The notes below the pieces were generated by a model. It saw nothing but the letters and a program-made list of their open reading frames with translations, made no database searches and was not told where the DNA came from. DNA of 64,000 nucleotides from Microbacterium hydrothermale (GTDB taxonomy: Bacteria > Actinomycetota > Actinomycetes > Actinomycetales > Microbacteriaceae): the NCBI RefSeq assembly GCF_004854025.1, contig NZ_STGM01000001.1:310001-374000 (forward strand). Direction: 5' to 3'. Position 1 is the first letter of the stretch. Each line of letters begins with the position of its first letter. Shown here one piece after another: positions 39,151 through 47,660 of this stretch. Made by a program: the position numbers and the translations under genes.

Positions 39151-41700
39151 TCAGGCGGCGTCGCGCTCCTGCACGGCCAGGGCGCGCTCGACGCCGGCGA
39201 GGTTCTCACCGACGAGGCGGCGCAGCGCAGGGGCGGCGTCGGCGTGCTGCGAGAGCCACTGGCGCGTCGCGTCGCGCAGCGCCGTGTTCGCCAGCGCGGC
39301 GGGGTACAGACCCACGATCAGGTACTGGGCGATCTGGTAGCTGCGCGACTCCCAGATCGGCAGCAGCATCGCGAAGTACGGCTCGACGAAATCGGCGAGC
39401 ACGTCGACCGTGGTCGGGTTGGTGAACCCGGCGGCGGTCGAACGCACGATCGTGTTGGGGGCATCGGAACGCTCGATGAGCGAGTCCCACGCCTGCTGCT
39501 TGGCCTCGTGCGAGGGCAGCGACGCCTTCGCCATCGCGGCGAACTCGCCGCCCTTGGCCGTGTTGTCGGCCGCGCGCGCCGCGTCGATGTCGGCGGAGGT
39601 GACCGCTCCCGCCGCGGCGAGCGAGACGAGCAGCTGCCACGACAGGTCGGTGTCGATCTCGAGTCCCTCGAGGGTCGTCGAGCCGTCGCGCAGGGCCTTC
39701 ACCGTCTCGGCGTGCGCCGGGGTGGAAGCCGCCGACGCGAACGCCGTGACGAACTGCAGCTGGCTGTCGCTGCCGGCCTCGGCCGCCTGCGCGAGCTCCC
39801 ACAGTCCGTCGGCCACGCGGGCGCGTGCCGCGTCGCGGGTCGCCGGCGCGACATAGGAGTTCGCCGCCTGCTGCAGCTGCGCGAGCGTCGTGCGCACCGT
39901 GGTCGACTCGGTCTCGGAGCCGATGTTGCGCAGCACGAGGTCGAGGTAATCGGTGGCCGAGGCCTCGGCATCCCGCGTCTGGTCCCAGGCCGCGCCCCAC
40001 ACGAGCGAGCGCGCGAGCGGGTCGGAGATGTCCTTGAGGTGGGCGATCGCCGTCGCGAGCGAGCGCTCGTCGAGACGGATCTTCGCGTAGGCGAGGTCGT
40101 CGTCGTTGAGCAGGACGAGGTCGGGACGACGGATGCCGCGCAGTTCGGCGACCTCGGTGCGGTCGCCGTCGACGTCGAGCTCGACGTGGTGCACGCGCTC
40201 GAGCGCTCCGGCGTCGTTCAGCGAGTAGAAGCCGATGCCGAGGCGGTGCGGACGGATCGTGGGGTAGTCGCTCGGGGCGGTCTGCACGATGGCGAAGCGC
40301 GAGATGGTGCCGTCGGCACCCTCTTCGATGAGCGGGGTGAGGGTGTTCACTCCCGCGGTCTCGAGCCACTTCTTCGCCCAGTCGCCGAGGTCGCGTCCGC
40401 TCGTGGTCTCGAGCTCCGTGAGCAGGTCGCCCACCTCGGTGTTCGACCACTGGTGCTTCTGGAAGTAGGCCGCGACTCCCGCGAAGAACTGCTCGATGCC
40501 GACCCAGGCCGCGAGCTGCTTGAGGACCGATCCGCCCTTGGCGTAGGTGATGCCGTCGAAGTTGACCTGCACGTCTTCGAGGTCGTTGATCTCGGCGACG
40601 ACGGGGTGCGTCGAGGGGAGCTGGTCCTGGCGGTACGCCCAGGTCTTCTCCATCGCGTTGAAGGTCGTCCAGGCGGCCTCCCACTCCGTGGCCTCGGCCG
40701 TGGCGATGGTCGACGCCCACTCGGCGAACGACTCGTTGAGCCAGAGGTCGTTCCACCACTTCATCGTGACGAGGTCGCCGAACCACATGTGGGCGAGCTC
40801 GTGCAGGATCGTGACGACGCGGCGCTCCTTCACGGCATCCGTCACCTTGGAGCGGAAGACGTAGGTCTCGGTGAAGGTGACCGCACCCGCGTTCTCCATG
40901 GCGCCCGCATTGAACTCGGGCACGAAGAGCTGGTCGTACTTGGCGAAGGGGTAGGGGAAGCCGAACTTCTCCTCGAAGTAGGCGAAGCCCTGGCGGGTCT
41001 TCTCGAACACGTAGTCGGCGTCCAGGTACTGCCACAGGCTCTTGCGCGCGAAGACGCCGAGGGGGATGACGCGGCCGTCGGCGCTCGTGAGCTCGCTGTA
41101 GGTGGCCTCGTAGGGGCCGGCGACCAGCGCCGTGATGTACGACGAGATGCGCGGGGTCGCGGGGAAGTCCCAGCGCGCGACGTCGCCGTCGAGGGCGACG
41201 GGCTCGGGCGTGGGGGAGTTGGACACGACCTTCCAGCGCGCGGGAGCCGTCACCGAGAAGGTGAACGCGGCCTTGAGGTCGGGCTGCTCGAACACCGTGT
41301 ACATGCGACGCGAGTCGGGCACCTCGAACTGCGAGTAGAGGTAGACCTCGCCGTCGACGGGGTCGACGAAGCGGTGCAGGCCCTCACCGGTGTTGGTGTA
41401 CTCGCAATCGGCTTCGACGACGAGTTCGTTGGTGGCCTCGAGTCCGTCGAGCGCGATGCGCGAGTCGGCGAAGACGGTCGCGGGATCGAGCGAGCGACCG
41501 TTCAGCGTGACCGCGTGCACCTCGCGGGCGATGAGGTCGATGAAGGTCGACGCGCCCTCGGTCGCGGCGAAGGTCACCGTGGTGCGCGAGGAGAACACCT
41601 CGTCTCCGCGGGTCAGGTCGAGCTGCACGTGGTACTCGTGCGTGTCGACGATCGCGCGGCGCTCCTGCGCCTCGATGCGGGTCAGGTTCTCTCCTGGCAC
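39151..41700 (-). CDS. pepN: aminopeptidase N (M1 family)
   Basis: 849 residues. The zinc aminopeptidase removes N-terminal residues from peptides. G-A-M-E-N recognises the substrate amino group; H-E-L-A-H-M-W-F and the later W-L-N-E-S-F-A-E form the HExxH-x18-E zinc site. A long helical C-terminal domain follows, usual for actinobacterial PepN. I chose GTG 41700, which gives P-G-E-N-L-T-R-I-E-A and has GGGAG upstream; the frame is open for 30 more codons. Confidence 0.95.
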   Translation of the reverse strand: MPGENLTRIEAQERRAIVDTHEYHVQLDLTRGDEVFSSRTTVTFAATEGASTFIDLIAREVHAVTLNGRSLDPATVFADSRIALDGLEATNELVVEADCEYTNTGEGLHRFVDPVDGEVYLYSQFEVPDSRRMYTVFEQPDLKAAFTFSVTAPARWKVVSNSPTPEPVALDGDVARWDFPATPRISSYITALVAGPYEATYSELTSADGRVIPLGVFARKSLWQYLDADYVFEKTRQGFAYFEEKFGFPYPFAKYDQLFVPEFNAGAMENAGAVTFTETYVFRSKVTDAVKERRVVTILHELAHMWFGDLVTMKWWNDLWLNESFAEWASTIATAEATEWEAAWTTFNAMEKTWAYRQDQLPSTHPVVAEINDLEDVQVNFDGITYAKGGSVLKQLAAWVGIEQFFAGVAAYFQKHQWSNTEVGDLLTELETTSGRDLGDWAKKWLETAGVNTLTPLIEEGADGTISRFAIVQTAPSDYPTIRPHRLGIGFYSLNDAGALERVHHVELDVDGDRTEVAELRGIRRPDLVLLNDDDLAYAKIRLDERSLATAIAHLKDISDPLARSLVWGAAWDQTRDAEASATDYLDLVLRNIGSETESTTVRTTLAQLQQAANSYVAPATRDAARARVADGLWELAQAAEAGSDSQLQFVTAFASAASTPAHAETVKALRDGSTTLEGLEIDTDLSWQLLVSLAAAGAVTSADIDAARAADNTAKGGEFAAMAKASLPSHEAKQQAWDSLIERSDAPNTIVRSTAAGFTNPTTVDVLADFVEPYFAMLLPIWESRSYQIAQYLIVGLYPAALANTALRDATRQWLSQHADAAPALRRLVGENLAGVERALAVQERDAA

Positions 41701-41851
41701 TGGCGTTCTCCCGGGGATGAGGGTGGGATCGTCGCGGATGACGCGCCGGCGTGGGTGACGACGGACGCCGTCGGCGACGACGACAACCACATAAGCCTAG
41801 TGTCGAGATACCCCCCGTCCGGGCTGTGCGGGCAAGTGCGAAGATGTCTGC

Positions 41852-43039
41852 GTGAGCACGACCGATACGGACACCAGCCCTGAGACCGTCCTCTATGCCT
41901 CGCCCGCGGCGGCATCCGGACCCAAGTGGGTCGAGACGCCCGTCGCGTACGACGGCATCCTCCTCGCCGGCTTCGGCGGTCCCGAGGGACAGGACGATGT
42001 CATCCCGTTCCTGCGCAACGTCACGCGCGGGCGCGGCATCCCCGACGAGCGCCTCGAAGAGGTCGCCCACCACTACCGTCACTTCGGCGGCGTGAGCCCC
42101 ATCAACCAGCACAACCGCGAGCTGAAGGCCGCGCTCGAGGCCGAGATCGCGAAGCGCGGGCTGAACCTCCCGGTCTACTGGGGCAACCGCAACTGGGAGC
42201 CCTACCTCGAAGAGGCGGTGACCGAGGCGGCCGAGGCCGGCGATACGACGCTGATCGCGATCGCCACGAGCGCCTACAGCTCCTTCTCGAGCTGCCGTCA
42301 GTACCGCGAGGACTACGCCCGCGTGCTCGAGGCGACCGGTCTCGGAGAGACCGTGACGATCGACAAGGTGCGTCAGTTCTTCGACCACCCCGGCTTCGTC
42401 TCCACCTTCGTCACGGGCGTGACCGAGGCGGTCTCGGCGTACGTCGCCGAGGGCATCGCCCCCGAGAAGATCCGCGTGCTCTTCTCCACGCACTCCATCC
42501 CCACGGCCGACGCCGAGCGTTCGGGTCCCCGCGACGTCGACTTCGGCGAGGGCGGGGCGTACGAGGCCCAGCACAAGGCCGTCGCGGCCTTCGTCATGGC
42601 CGAGGTCGCCGCCGCCGTGGCCGACGTCGAATGGGAGCTCGTCTACCAGTCCCGCTCGGGCCCGCCCACGCAGCCGTGGCTCGAGCCCGATGTCAACGAC
42701 GTCATCGCCGAGCTTCCCGGTCGCGGGGCCGAGGCCGTCGTCATCGTTCCGCTCGGCTTCGTCAGCGACCACATGGAGGTGCTCTGGGACCTCGACACCG
42801 AGGCGATGGAGGCCGCCGAAGAGGCGGGCATCAAGGCCGTGCGCACGCCCACCCCGGGGATCGACCCCGCCTACGTGTCGGGCCTGATCGACCTGGTCGA
42901 GGAGCGCCTCAACGGCACCCCGAAGGCCGAGCGTCCGCACCTCACCGACCTGGGCCCCTGGTACGACGTGTGCCGCCCCGGGTGCTGCGAGAACATCCGC
43001 GCGGGCTTCAAGCCCGTCGCCGCGGGTCTGCGTCCCTGA
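41852..43039 (+). CDS. hemH: ferrochelatase (probably coproporphyrin ferrochelatase)
   Basis: 395 residues. Inserts Fe2+ into the porphyrin; actinobacteria generally use coproporphyrin III before decarboxylation. Family segments are G-I-L-L-A-G-F-G-G-P-E-G, Y-W-G-N-R-N-W-E-P-Y and S-T-H-S-I-P with the catalytic His. Cys148 together with Cys374, Cys378 and Cys379 (C-R-P-G-C-C) matches the [2Fe-2S] ligand set of actinobacterial ferrochelatases. GAAGAT at 41840-41845 with 6 bases before the GTG is a weak leaderless promoter candidate. Confidence 0.94.
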   Translation: MSTTDTDTSPETVLYASPAAASGPKWVETPVAYDGILLAGFGGPEGQDDVIPFLRNVTRGRGIPDERLEEVAHHYRHFGGVSPINQHNRELKAALEAEIAKRGLNLPVYWGNRNWEPYLEEAVTEAAEAGDTTLIAIATSAYSSFSSCRQYREDYARVLEATGLGETVTIDKVRQFFDHPGFVSTFVTGVTEAVSAYVAEGIAPEKIRVLFSTHSIPTADAERSGPRDVDFGEGGAYEAQHKAVAAFVMAEVAAAVADVEWELVYQSRSGPPTQPWLEPDVNDVIAELPGRGAEAVVIVPLGFVSDHMEVLWDLDTEAMEAAEEAGIKAVRTPTPGIDPAYVSGLIDLVEERLNGTPKAERPHLTDLGPWYDVCRPGCCENIRAGFKPVAAGLRP

Positions 43040-43047
43040 CGGCTCCC

Positions 43048-43082
43048 GACACCGCCCGTCCCCTCCCGGGGCGGGCGGTGTC
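43048..43082 (+). terminator. terminator of hemH
   Basis: A 15-bp stem (43048-43062 with 43068-43082, one wobble pair) with a 5-base loop starts 8 bases after the hemH stop. Confidence 0.75.
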
Positions 43083-43127
43083 GTCATCCGCGCCCGCCGT
43101 GTCGGCGGCCCTCAATAGGATTGGCCC

Positions 43128-43670
43128 ATGCGCATCCACATCGGCACCGATCACGCCGGTCTCGAGTTCTCCACCCAGATCCAGCACCACCTCGCCGCCC
43201 AGGGGCACGAGGTCGTCGACCACGGTCCGATCGAGTACGACCCGCTCGACGACTACCCCGCGTTCTGCATCCGTGCGGCGCAGGCCGTGGTGCGCGATCA
43301 GGCGGCGGGCGTCGACGCCCTCGGCGTCGTGTTCGGCGGCTCCGGCAACGGAGAACAGATCGCCGCGAACAAGGTGCTCGGCGTGCGCGCCGCCCTGGTG
43401 TGGAACATCTCGACCGCCGAGCTCGCGCGCGAGCACAACGACGCCAACGTCATCTCGATCGGTGCGCGCCAGCACACCTTCGACGAGGCCGCGTCGTTCA
43501 TCGACCGGTTCATCGCCACTCCGTTCTCGGGAGAAGAGCGGCACGCGCGTCGCATCGGCCAGCTCGCGGCGTTCGAGCAGGACGGCGTGCTGCTGCCCGA
43601 TCCGCGCGGCGGCGAGAGCGGCAACACCTTCACCGACGCCAGCGACTCCTTCGACCCCGAGGCAGGCTGA
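43128..43670 (+). CDS. rpiB: ribose-5-phosphate isomerase B
   Basis: 180 residues, RpiB/LacAB family, interconverting ribose-5-phosphate and ribulose-5-phosphate. H-I-G-T-D-H-A-G-L at the start, G-V-V-F-G-G-S-G-N-G-E in the active-site loop (Gly-Ser-Gly-Asn-Gly), and N-V-I-S-I-G-A-R near the C-terminus. Where many RpiB proteins have a catalytic Cys before G-x-G, this one has Gly-Ser, as in actinobacterial forms that use Glu. TAGGAT (43116-43121) with a 6-base gap gives a leaderless start. Confidence 0.94.
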   Translation: MRIHIGTDHAGLEFSTQIQHHLAAQGHEVVDHGPIEYDPLDDYPAFCIRAAQAVVRDQAAGVDALGVVFGGSGNGEQIAANKVLGVRAALVWNISTAELAREHNDANVISIGARQHTFDEAASFIDRFIATPFSGEERHARRIGQLAAFEQDGVLLPDPRGGESGNTFTDASDSFDPEAG

Positions 43671-44659
43671 TGCCCGAAGGGCATTCCGTCCACCGCATCG
43701 CGCGTCAGTTCGACCGCAACATCGTCGGACGCGTGGTCGCGGCATCCAGTCCGCAGGGGCGTTTCGCCGAGGGCGCCGAGGTGATCGACGGCCGTGAGGC
43801 GCTCGAGGCGCGAGCCGTCGCGAAGCAGATGTTCGTCCGCTTCGACGGCGACGTGTGGCTGCGCGTGCACCTCGGCATGTACGGGGCGTGGGACTTCTCG
43901 GGCGACGTCTCGGTCGACGCGACCATCGCGTCGTCGAACGGCCGGATGGGGCAGACCAACCAGCGCGGCACCGTCGTCGACGAGGCGATCATGGATGCCG
44001 CGGGCGAGAACTCCCTGAGTTCGATCGGCGCTCCGCGGCGTTCCCGCGTGCGCATGTCGGAGCAGACGACCGGCCTCGAGGAGCAGTCGGAGTGGCCGCC
44101 GCCCCCGGTCGGTGCGGTGCGCCTGCGACTGCTCACCGAGACGACGTGCGCCGACCTGCGCGGGCCCACCGCGTGCGTGCTGCAGACGCCCGACGAGGTG
44201 CAGGCGACGATCGACAAGCTCGGACCCGACCCGCTGGTCGACGACCTCACCGAGGGCGAGGAGCGCTTCACCGCGACGGTGAAGAAGAAGCCGACGCCGA
44301 TCGGCCTGCTGCTGATGGACCAGTCCGTCGTGAGCGGCATCGGCAACGTCTATCGCGCAGAGATCCTTTTCCGCGCGCGCCAGAATCCGCACACGCCGGG
44401 TCGCGACGTGCCCGAGGAGGTCGTGCGCGAGATGTGGCGCGATTGGGCGAGGCTTCTGCCGATCGGCGTCGAGACCGGCCAGATGATGACGATGGACGAC
44501 CTCGACCCGGCGGCCTACCGCCGCGCGATGGCGCGCCGCGCCGATCGCCACTGGGTCTACCACCGCGAGGGTCTGCCGTGCCGCGTGTGCGGAACGGCGA
44601 TCGTGATGGAGGAGGCGGCCGGGCGCAAGCTCTACTGGTGCCCGAGCTGCCAGGCGTGA
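43670..44659 (+). CDS. Fpg/Nei family DNA glycosylase (endonuclease VIII-like)
   Basis: 329 residues. Begins M-P-E-G-H, with the catalytic N-terminal Pro (after Met removal) and Glu. The helix-two-turn-helix region has D-Q-S-V-V-S-G-I-G-N-V-Y-R-A-E, and the C-terminal zinc finger has C-R-V-C-G and C-P-S-C. It removes oxidised bases and nicks the strand. An insertion around residues 110-150 (M-S-E-Q-T-T and a Pro-rich stretch) makes it longer than E. coli Nei. Its ATG shares a base with the rpiB stop. Confidence 0.93.
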   Translation: MPEGHSVHRIARQFDRNIVGRVVAASSPQGRFAEGAEVIDGREALEARAVAKQMFVRFDGDVWLRVHLGMYGAWDFSGDVSVDATIASSNGRMGQTNQRGTVVDEAIMDAAGENSLSSIGAPRRSRVRMSEQTTGLEEQSEWPPPPVGAVRLRLLTETTCADLRGPTACVLQTPDEVQATIDKLGPDPLVDDLTEGEERFTATVKKKPTPIGLLLMDQSVVSGIGNVYRAEILFRARQNPHTPGRDVPEEVVREMWRDWARLLPIGVETGQMMTMDDLDPAAYRRAMARRADRHWVYHREGLPCRVCGTAIVMEEAAGRKLYWCPSCQA

Positions 44660-44676
44660 CGGCCTGGTGCCGGTCC

Positions 44677-44775
44677 CGTCGACGAGCTCAGGGACCTCGG
44701 TGCGGCCCGCGTGTGGTCGCTGAGCCTGTCGAAGCGACCGTCGGGAAGCGCGCGGTCGCTGAGCCTGTCGAAGCG
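44677..44775. repeat. intergenic REP-like repeat, three copies
   Basis: Two direct copies of a 22-base unit, GGTCGCTGAGCCTGTCGAAG plus CG, lie at 44715-44736 and 44754-44775. A diverged inverted copy (GTCGACGAGCTCAGGGACC) lies at 44678-44696. The inverted and first direct copies can pair as a hairpin. I recall the same unit as a scattered intergenic repeat in Microbacteriaceae genomes. Confidence 0.7.
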
Positions 44776-44803
44776 GCCGGAAGTCGCGTTCTAGGCTGAT
44801 CCG

Positions 44804-45427
44804 GTGCGTCAGAACCCCAGCTTCGCGATGACCGACGTCGACGAGATCCGTCGCCTCATCGACCTCAACCCGTGGGTGACCCTCGTCAGCCACACCGATG
44901 ACGGACTCGTCGCCTCGCACTACGCCGTCATGCTCGACGACACCCGCGACGATCTCACCATCGTCGGGCACGTCGGAAAACCCGACGACGCGATCCTCGG
45001 CCTCGGGGAGCGTGAACTCCTCGTCGTCGTGCAGGGGCCGCACGGGTACATCACGCCGCGGTGGTACGGCGACGTCCCCGCGGTGCCGACGTGGAACTTC
45101 GTCTCGGCCCACCTGTCCGGCATCCCGGAACTGCTCACGCCCGAGGAGAACCTGCGCGTGCTCGAGCGCCTCGTCGACCGCTTCGAGGGCCACGACGACG
45201 ACGCACGCGGCCTCTACACCCTGCCGAACGACACGGCGTTCGTCGAGCGCCTCGAACGCGGGACGGTGGGGTTCCGTCTCACGCCGACCCGGGTGACCGC
45301 GAAGCGCAAGCTCAGTCAGAACCGCAGCGCCGACGTCGTCGAGACGATCATCGACGGTCTCTCGTCGCACAACGCTCCTCTCGCCGCCGAGATGCGGCGC
45401 GCGGCCGACGCGCGGGTGCGCCCGTGA
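44804..45427 (+). CDS. FMN-binding PaiB-type protein
   Basis: 207 residues, matching the PaiB family of split-barrel FMN-binding proteins, first described as negative regulators in Bacillus. Near the start is N-P-W-V-T-L-V-S, then A-S-H-Y-A-V-M-L-D and P-R-W-Y-G-D-V-P-A-V-P-T-W-N-F, a strong PaiB signature, and K-L-S-Q-N-R-S near the end. Regulation versus enzyme activity is unclear. TAGGCT (44792-44797) and a 6-base gap precede the GTG, a leaderless start just after the repeat block. Coupled to the amidohydrolase (GTGA overlap). Confidence 0.9.
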   Translation: MRQNPSFAMTDVDEIRRLIDLNPWVTLVSHTDDGLVASHYAVMLDDTRDDLTIVGHVGKPDDAILGLGERELLVVVQGPHGYITPRWYGDVPAVPTWNFVSAHLSGIPELLTPEENLRVLERLVDRFEGHDDDARGLYTLPNDTAFVERLERGTVGFRLTPTRVTAKRKLSQNRSADVVETIIDGLSSHNAPLAAEMRRAADARVRP

Positions 45428-46917
45428 TCGGGGAGGGGGCCGGGTTCGTCCGCGCCGTGCGCGTCGCCGGTCCCGGGCGCGAGCTGCTCCCGACCGACGA
45501 GCCGGTCGATCTCGTGCTCGCGGGCGGCCGGATCATCGACATCGCCCCCACGGGCAATCTCCGCCCGACGGGTCCGGTGATCGAGGGAGAGGGCGGCTGG
45601 CTCCTCCCCGGCCTCTGGGATCACCACGTGCACGCGCTGCAGTGGGCGCTGGCGGCCGATCGCGTGCCGCTCGGCGAGGTCGCGTCGGCGCGCCACGCCG
45701 CGGCGATCATGGCGCTCGCCCCGGTCGCGGACGGGCGGCGCGTCGGCTCCGGGTTCCGCGACGGCCTGTGGCCCGACGCACCGAGCCTCGCCCTGCTCGA
45801 CGACGCCTGCGGAGAGGTGCCCACCTACCTCATCAACGCGGACGTGCACAGCGTCTGGATGAACGCGGCCGCCTTCCGTCGCGAGGGCTTCGCCCCCGTG
45901 GCATCCGGAGTCCTCGTCGAGGAGGACGCCTTCGAGATCTCGCGTCGCCTGAATGCGGTGGAGCCGGATGCCGCGGACGCGGCGGTCGAGCGGATGGCCC
46001 GGGCGGCCGCCGCGCGCGGCATCGTCGGCATCGTCGATCTCGACATGACGTGGAACGACGAGCCGTGGCAGCGCCGTGCCGCGCGCGGCTTCGACACGGT
46101 ACGCGTGTCGTACGGCACGTATCCGCAGCACCTCGACCGCGCGATCGCCGAGGGACTGCGCACGGGAGACCCGGTGCGCGGCGCTCGGAACGACCTCATC
46201 CGGGTGGGGCCGCTCAAGGCGATCACCGACGGCTCCCTGGGCACGCGGACGGCGGCGTGCGCGCACCCCTACCCGGGGGACCCGGGCAACCACGGGCTCC
46301 TGACCGTGTCGCCGACCGACCTGGTCGACATGATGACGCGGGCCACCGCCGCGGGCCTGGAGTGCGCGATCCACGCGATCGGCGACGTCGCCAACAGCCA
46401 CGCCCTCGACGCCTACGCCCTGACAGGTGCGACCGGGACGATCGAGCACGCGCAGCTGGTCGCCCACGCCGACATCCCGCGTTTCGCCCGCCTGGGCGTG
46501 GCGGCGAGCGTGCAGCCCGAGCACGCTCTCGACGACCGCGACATGACGGATGCCATGTGGGCCGACCAGTCTGCGCAGCCCTACCCGCTGCGGGCCCTCG
46601 CCGACAGCGGCGCCAACCTGCGGTTCGGCTCCGACGCGCCGGTCGCGCCCCTCGATCCGTGGGCGGCGATGGCCTCCGCGGTCTTCCGCACGCGGGACGG
46701 GCGCGAGCCCTGGCAGCCCCACCAGCGGGTGGGCATCGAGACCGCGATCGCGGCGTCCACCGCCGGTGGGTCCACTGCGCCCGCCGAGATCGCGCCGGGT
46801 GCCCTCGCTGACCTCGTCATCGTGGATGCCGACCCTCTGACCGCCGACGAGCGCGCCCTGCGCGCAATGCCGGTGCGTGCAACGCTTCTGGAGGGTCGGG
46901 TGACGCACGGCGCCTGA
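45424..46917 (+). CDS. amidohydrolase family protein (YtcJ-like)
   Basis: 497 residues. Metal-dependent hydrolase of the amidohydrolase_3 type: a beta-sandwich start, then L-W-D-H-H-V-H with the first metal ligands, a central K-A-I-T-D-G-S-L-G-T-R motif typical of YtcJ proteins, A-I-H-A-I-G-D, and R-F-G-S-D-A-P with the catalytic Asp. It would act on an N-acyl, cyclic or amide substrate. It overlaps the PaiB-type gene by 4 bases, so the flavin-binding protein and hydrolase are co-expressed. Confidence 0.88.
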   Translation: MIGEGAGFVRAVRVAGPGRELLPTDEPVDLVLAGGRIIDIAPTGNLRPTGPVIEGEGGWLLPGLWDHHVHALQWALAADRVPLGEVASARHAAAIMALAPVADGRRVGSGFRDGLWPDAPSLALLDDACGEVPTYLINADVHSVWMNAAAFRREGFAPVASGVLVEEDAFEISRRLNAVEPDAADAAVERMARAAAARGIVGIVDLDMTWNDEPWQRRAARGFDTVRVSYGTYPQHLDRAIAEGLRTGDPVRGARNDLIRVGPLKAITDGSLGTRTAACAHPYPGDPGNHGLLTVSPTDLVDMMTRATAAGLECAIHAIGDVANSHALDAYALTGATGTIEHAQLVAHADIPRFARLGVAASVQPEHALDDRDMTDAMWADQSAQPYPLRALADSGANLRFGSDAPVAPLDPWAAMASAVFRTRDGREPWQPHQRVGIETAIAASTAGGSTAPAEIAPGALADLVIVDADPLTADERALRAMPVRATLLEGRVTHGA

Positions 46918-46935
46918 CACCCCCCCGCCCCCATC

Positions 46936-46998
46936 GCGTGAGGGGTCGCTTCCTGTCGCCCGGCAGCGCGCGCGGCGACAGGAAGTGACCCCTCACGC
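46936..46998. terminator. 25-bp hairpin between amidohydrolase and dps
   Basis: Positions 46936-46960 pair with 46974-46998 over 25 bp, with one G-T pair, around a 13-base loop. It follows the amidohydrolase stop by 18 bases and faces the convergent dps gene, so it can terminate both. The stem is unusually long for a terminator and may be a repeated element. Confidence 0.7.
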
Positions 46999-47064
46999 CG
47001 CCCGGTGATGCCCGGGTACGACGGAGGGGGCGGCGCCGAAGCACCGCCCCCTCCGGGAGACGTC

Positions 47065-47550
47065 TTACGCGGCGAGGTGCGCGAAGAGGAACCAGCGGTC
47101 CTTGTCCAGGCCGCGCTTGATCTCGATCGCGACATCCTGGCTCGACATGTCGATCTCGTCGAGGCCTTCGATGGCGGCCTCGATGTCGACGAGCACGGCG
47201 TCGATGTCGGCGATCACCGCGCGGATGACGACGTCGGACTGCGCGAATCCGGCGGGCACCTCGGTGGCCTTCGCCTTGGCGGCGACGGTCGACAGACGCG
47301 AGTCGATGGGCAGGCCGAGGGCGACGATGCGCTCGGCGGCGAGGTCGGCCCACTCCTGCGCGTGCGCCACGACGGAGTCGAGCAGCTCGTGCACGCCGAT
47401 GAAGTTCGCGCCGCGCACGTGCCAGTGCGCCTGCTTGCCGTTGACGACGAGCGCCTCGAGGCCGATGACGACGGGGGAGAGGAACTGGGCGGTGCCGGCG
47501 GCCATCGTCGGGTCGACGGTGGTGGCGGCGGGGGTCTGAACGGTGCTCAT
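47065..47550 (-). CDS. dps: Dps family DNA-binding / ferritin-like protein
   Basis: 161 residues. Four-helix Dps subunit: G-K-Q-A-H-W-H-V-R-G-A-N-F supplies ferroxidase His, and the paired D-S-V-V-A-H-A-Q-E-W-A-D-L-A-A-E-R the Asp/Glu. It would oxidise and store iron and protect DNA from peroxide. The N-terminal extension (about 25 residues) has no lysines, so direct DNA binding through it is unlikely. AAGGAG lies 6 bases before the ATG. Confidence 0.93.
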   Translation of the reverse strand: MSTVQTPAATTVDPTMAAGTAQFLSPVVIGLEALVVNGKQAHWHVRGANFIGVHELLDSVVAHAQEWADLAAERIVALGLPIDSRLSTVAAKAKATEVPAGFAQSDVVIRAVIADIDAVLVDIEAAIEGLDEIDMSSQDVAIEIKRGLDKDRWFLFAHLAA

Positions 47551-47590
47551 GTCTGCTCCTTGTCGCAGTGAACGAAGTCTGTTGGATGCA

Positions 47591-47618
47591 ACGCTACTCA
47601 CGCCCCCGCATTCCGCAA
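47591..47618 (-). promoter_or_regulatory. dps promoter
   Basis: On the minus strand TTGCGG (47613-47618) and TAGCGT (47591-47596) are separated by 16 bases. Transcription would start near 47584, giving a leader of about 34 bases with the AAGGAG site. Confidence 0.5.
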
Positions 47619-47660
47619 GCAAGATGAGGCTCGGCTAAATCCCCGATGAACAGGCAATCC

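Noticed and set aside
38845..41883. 1012-codon plus-strand ORF, the second longest in the window
   Set aside because: It lies opposite pepN, whose motifs are unambiguous, and it crosses the pepN terminator.
44677..44775. Terminator of the nei-like gene
   Set aside because: The repeat copies are direct as well as inverted and lie beside a promoter; a dispersed repeat explains them better.
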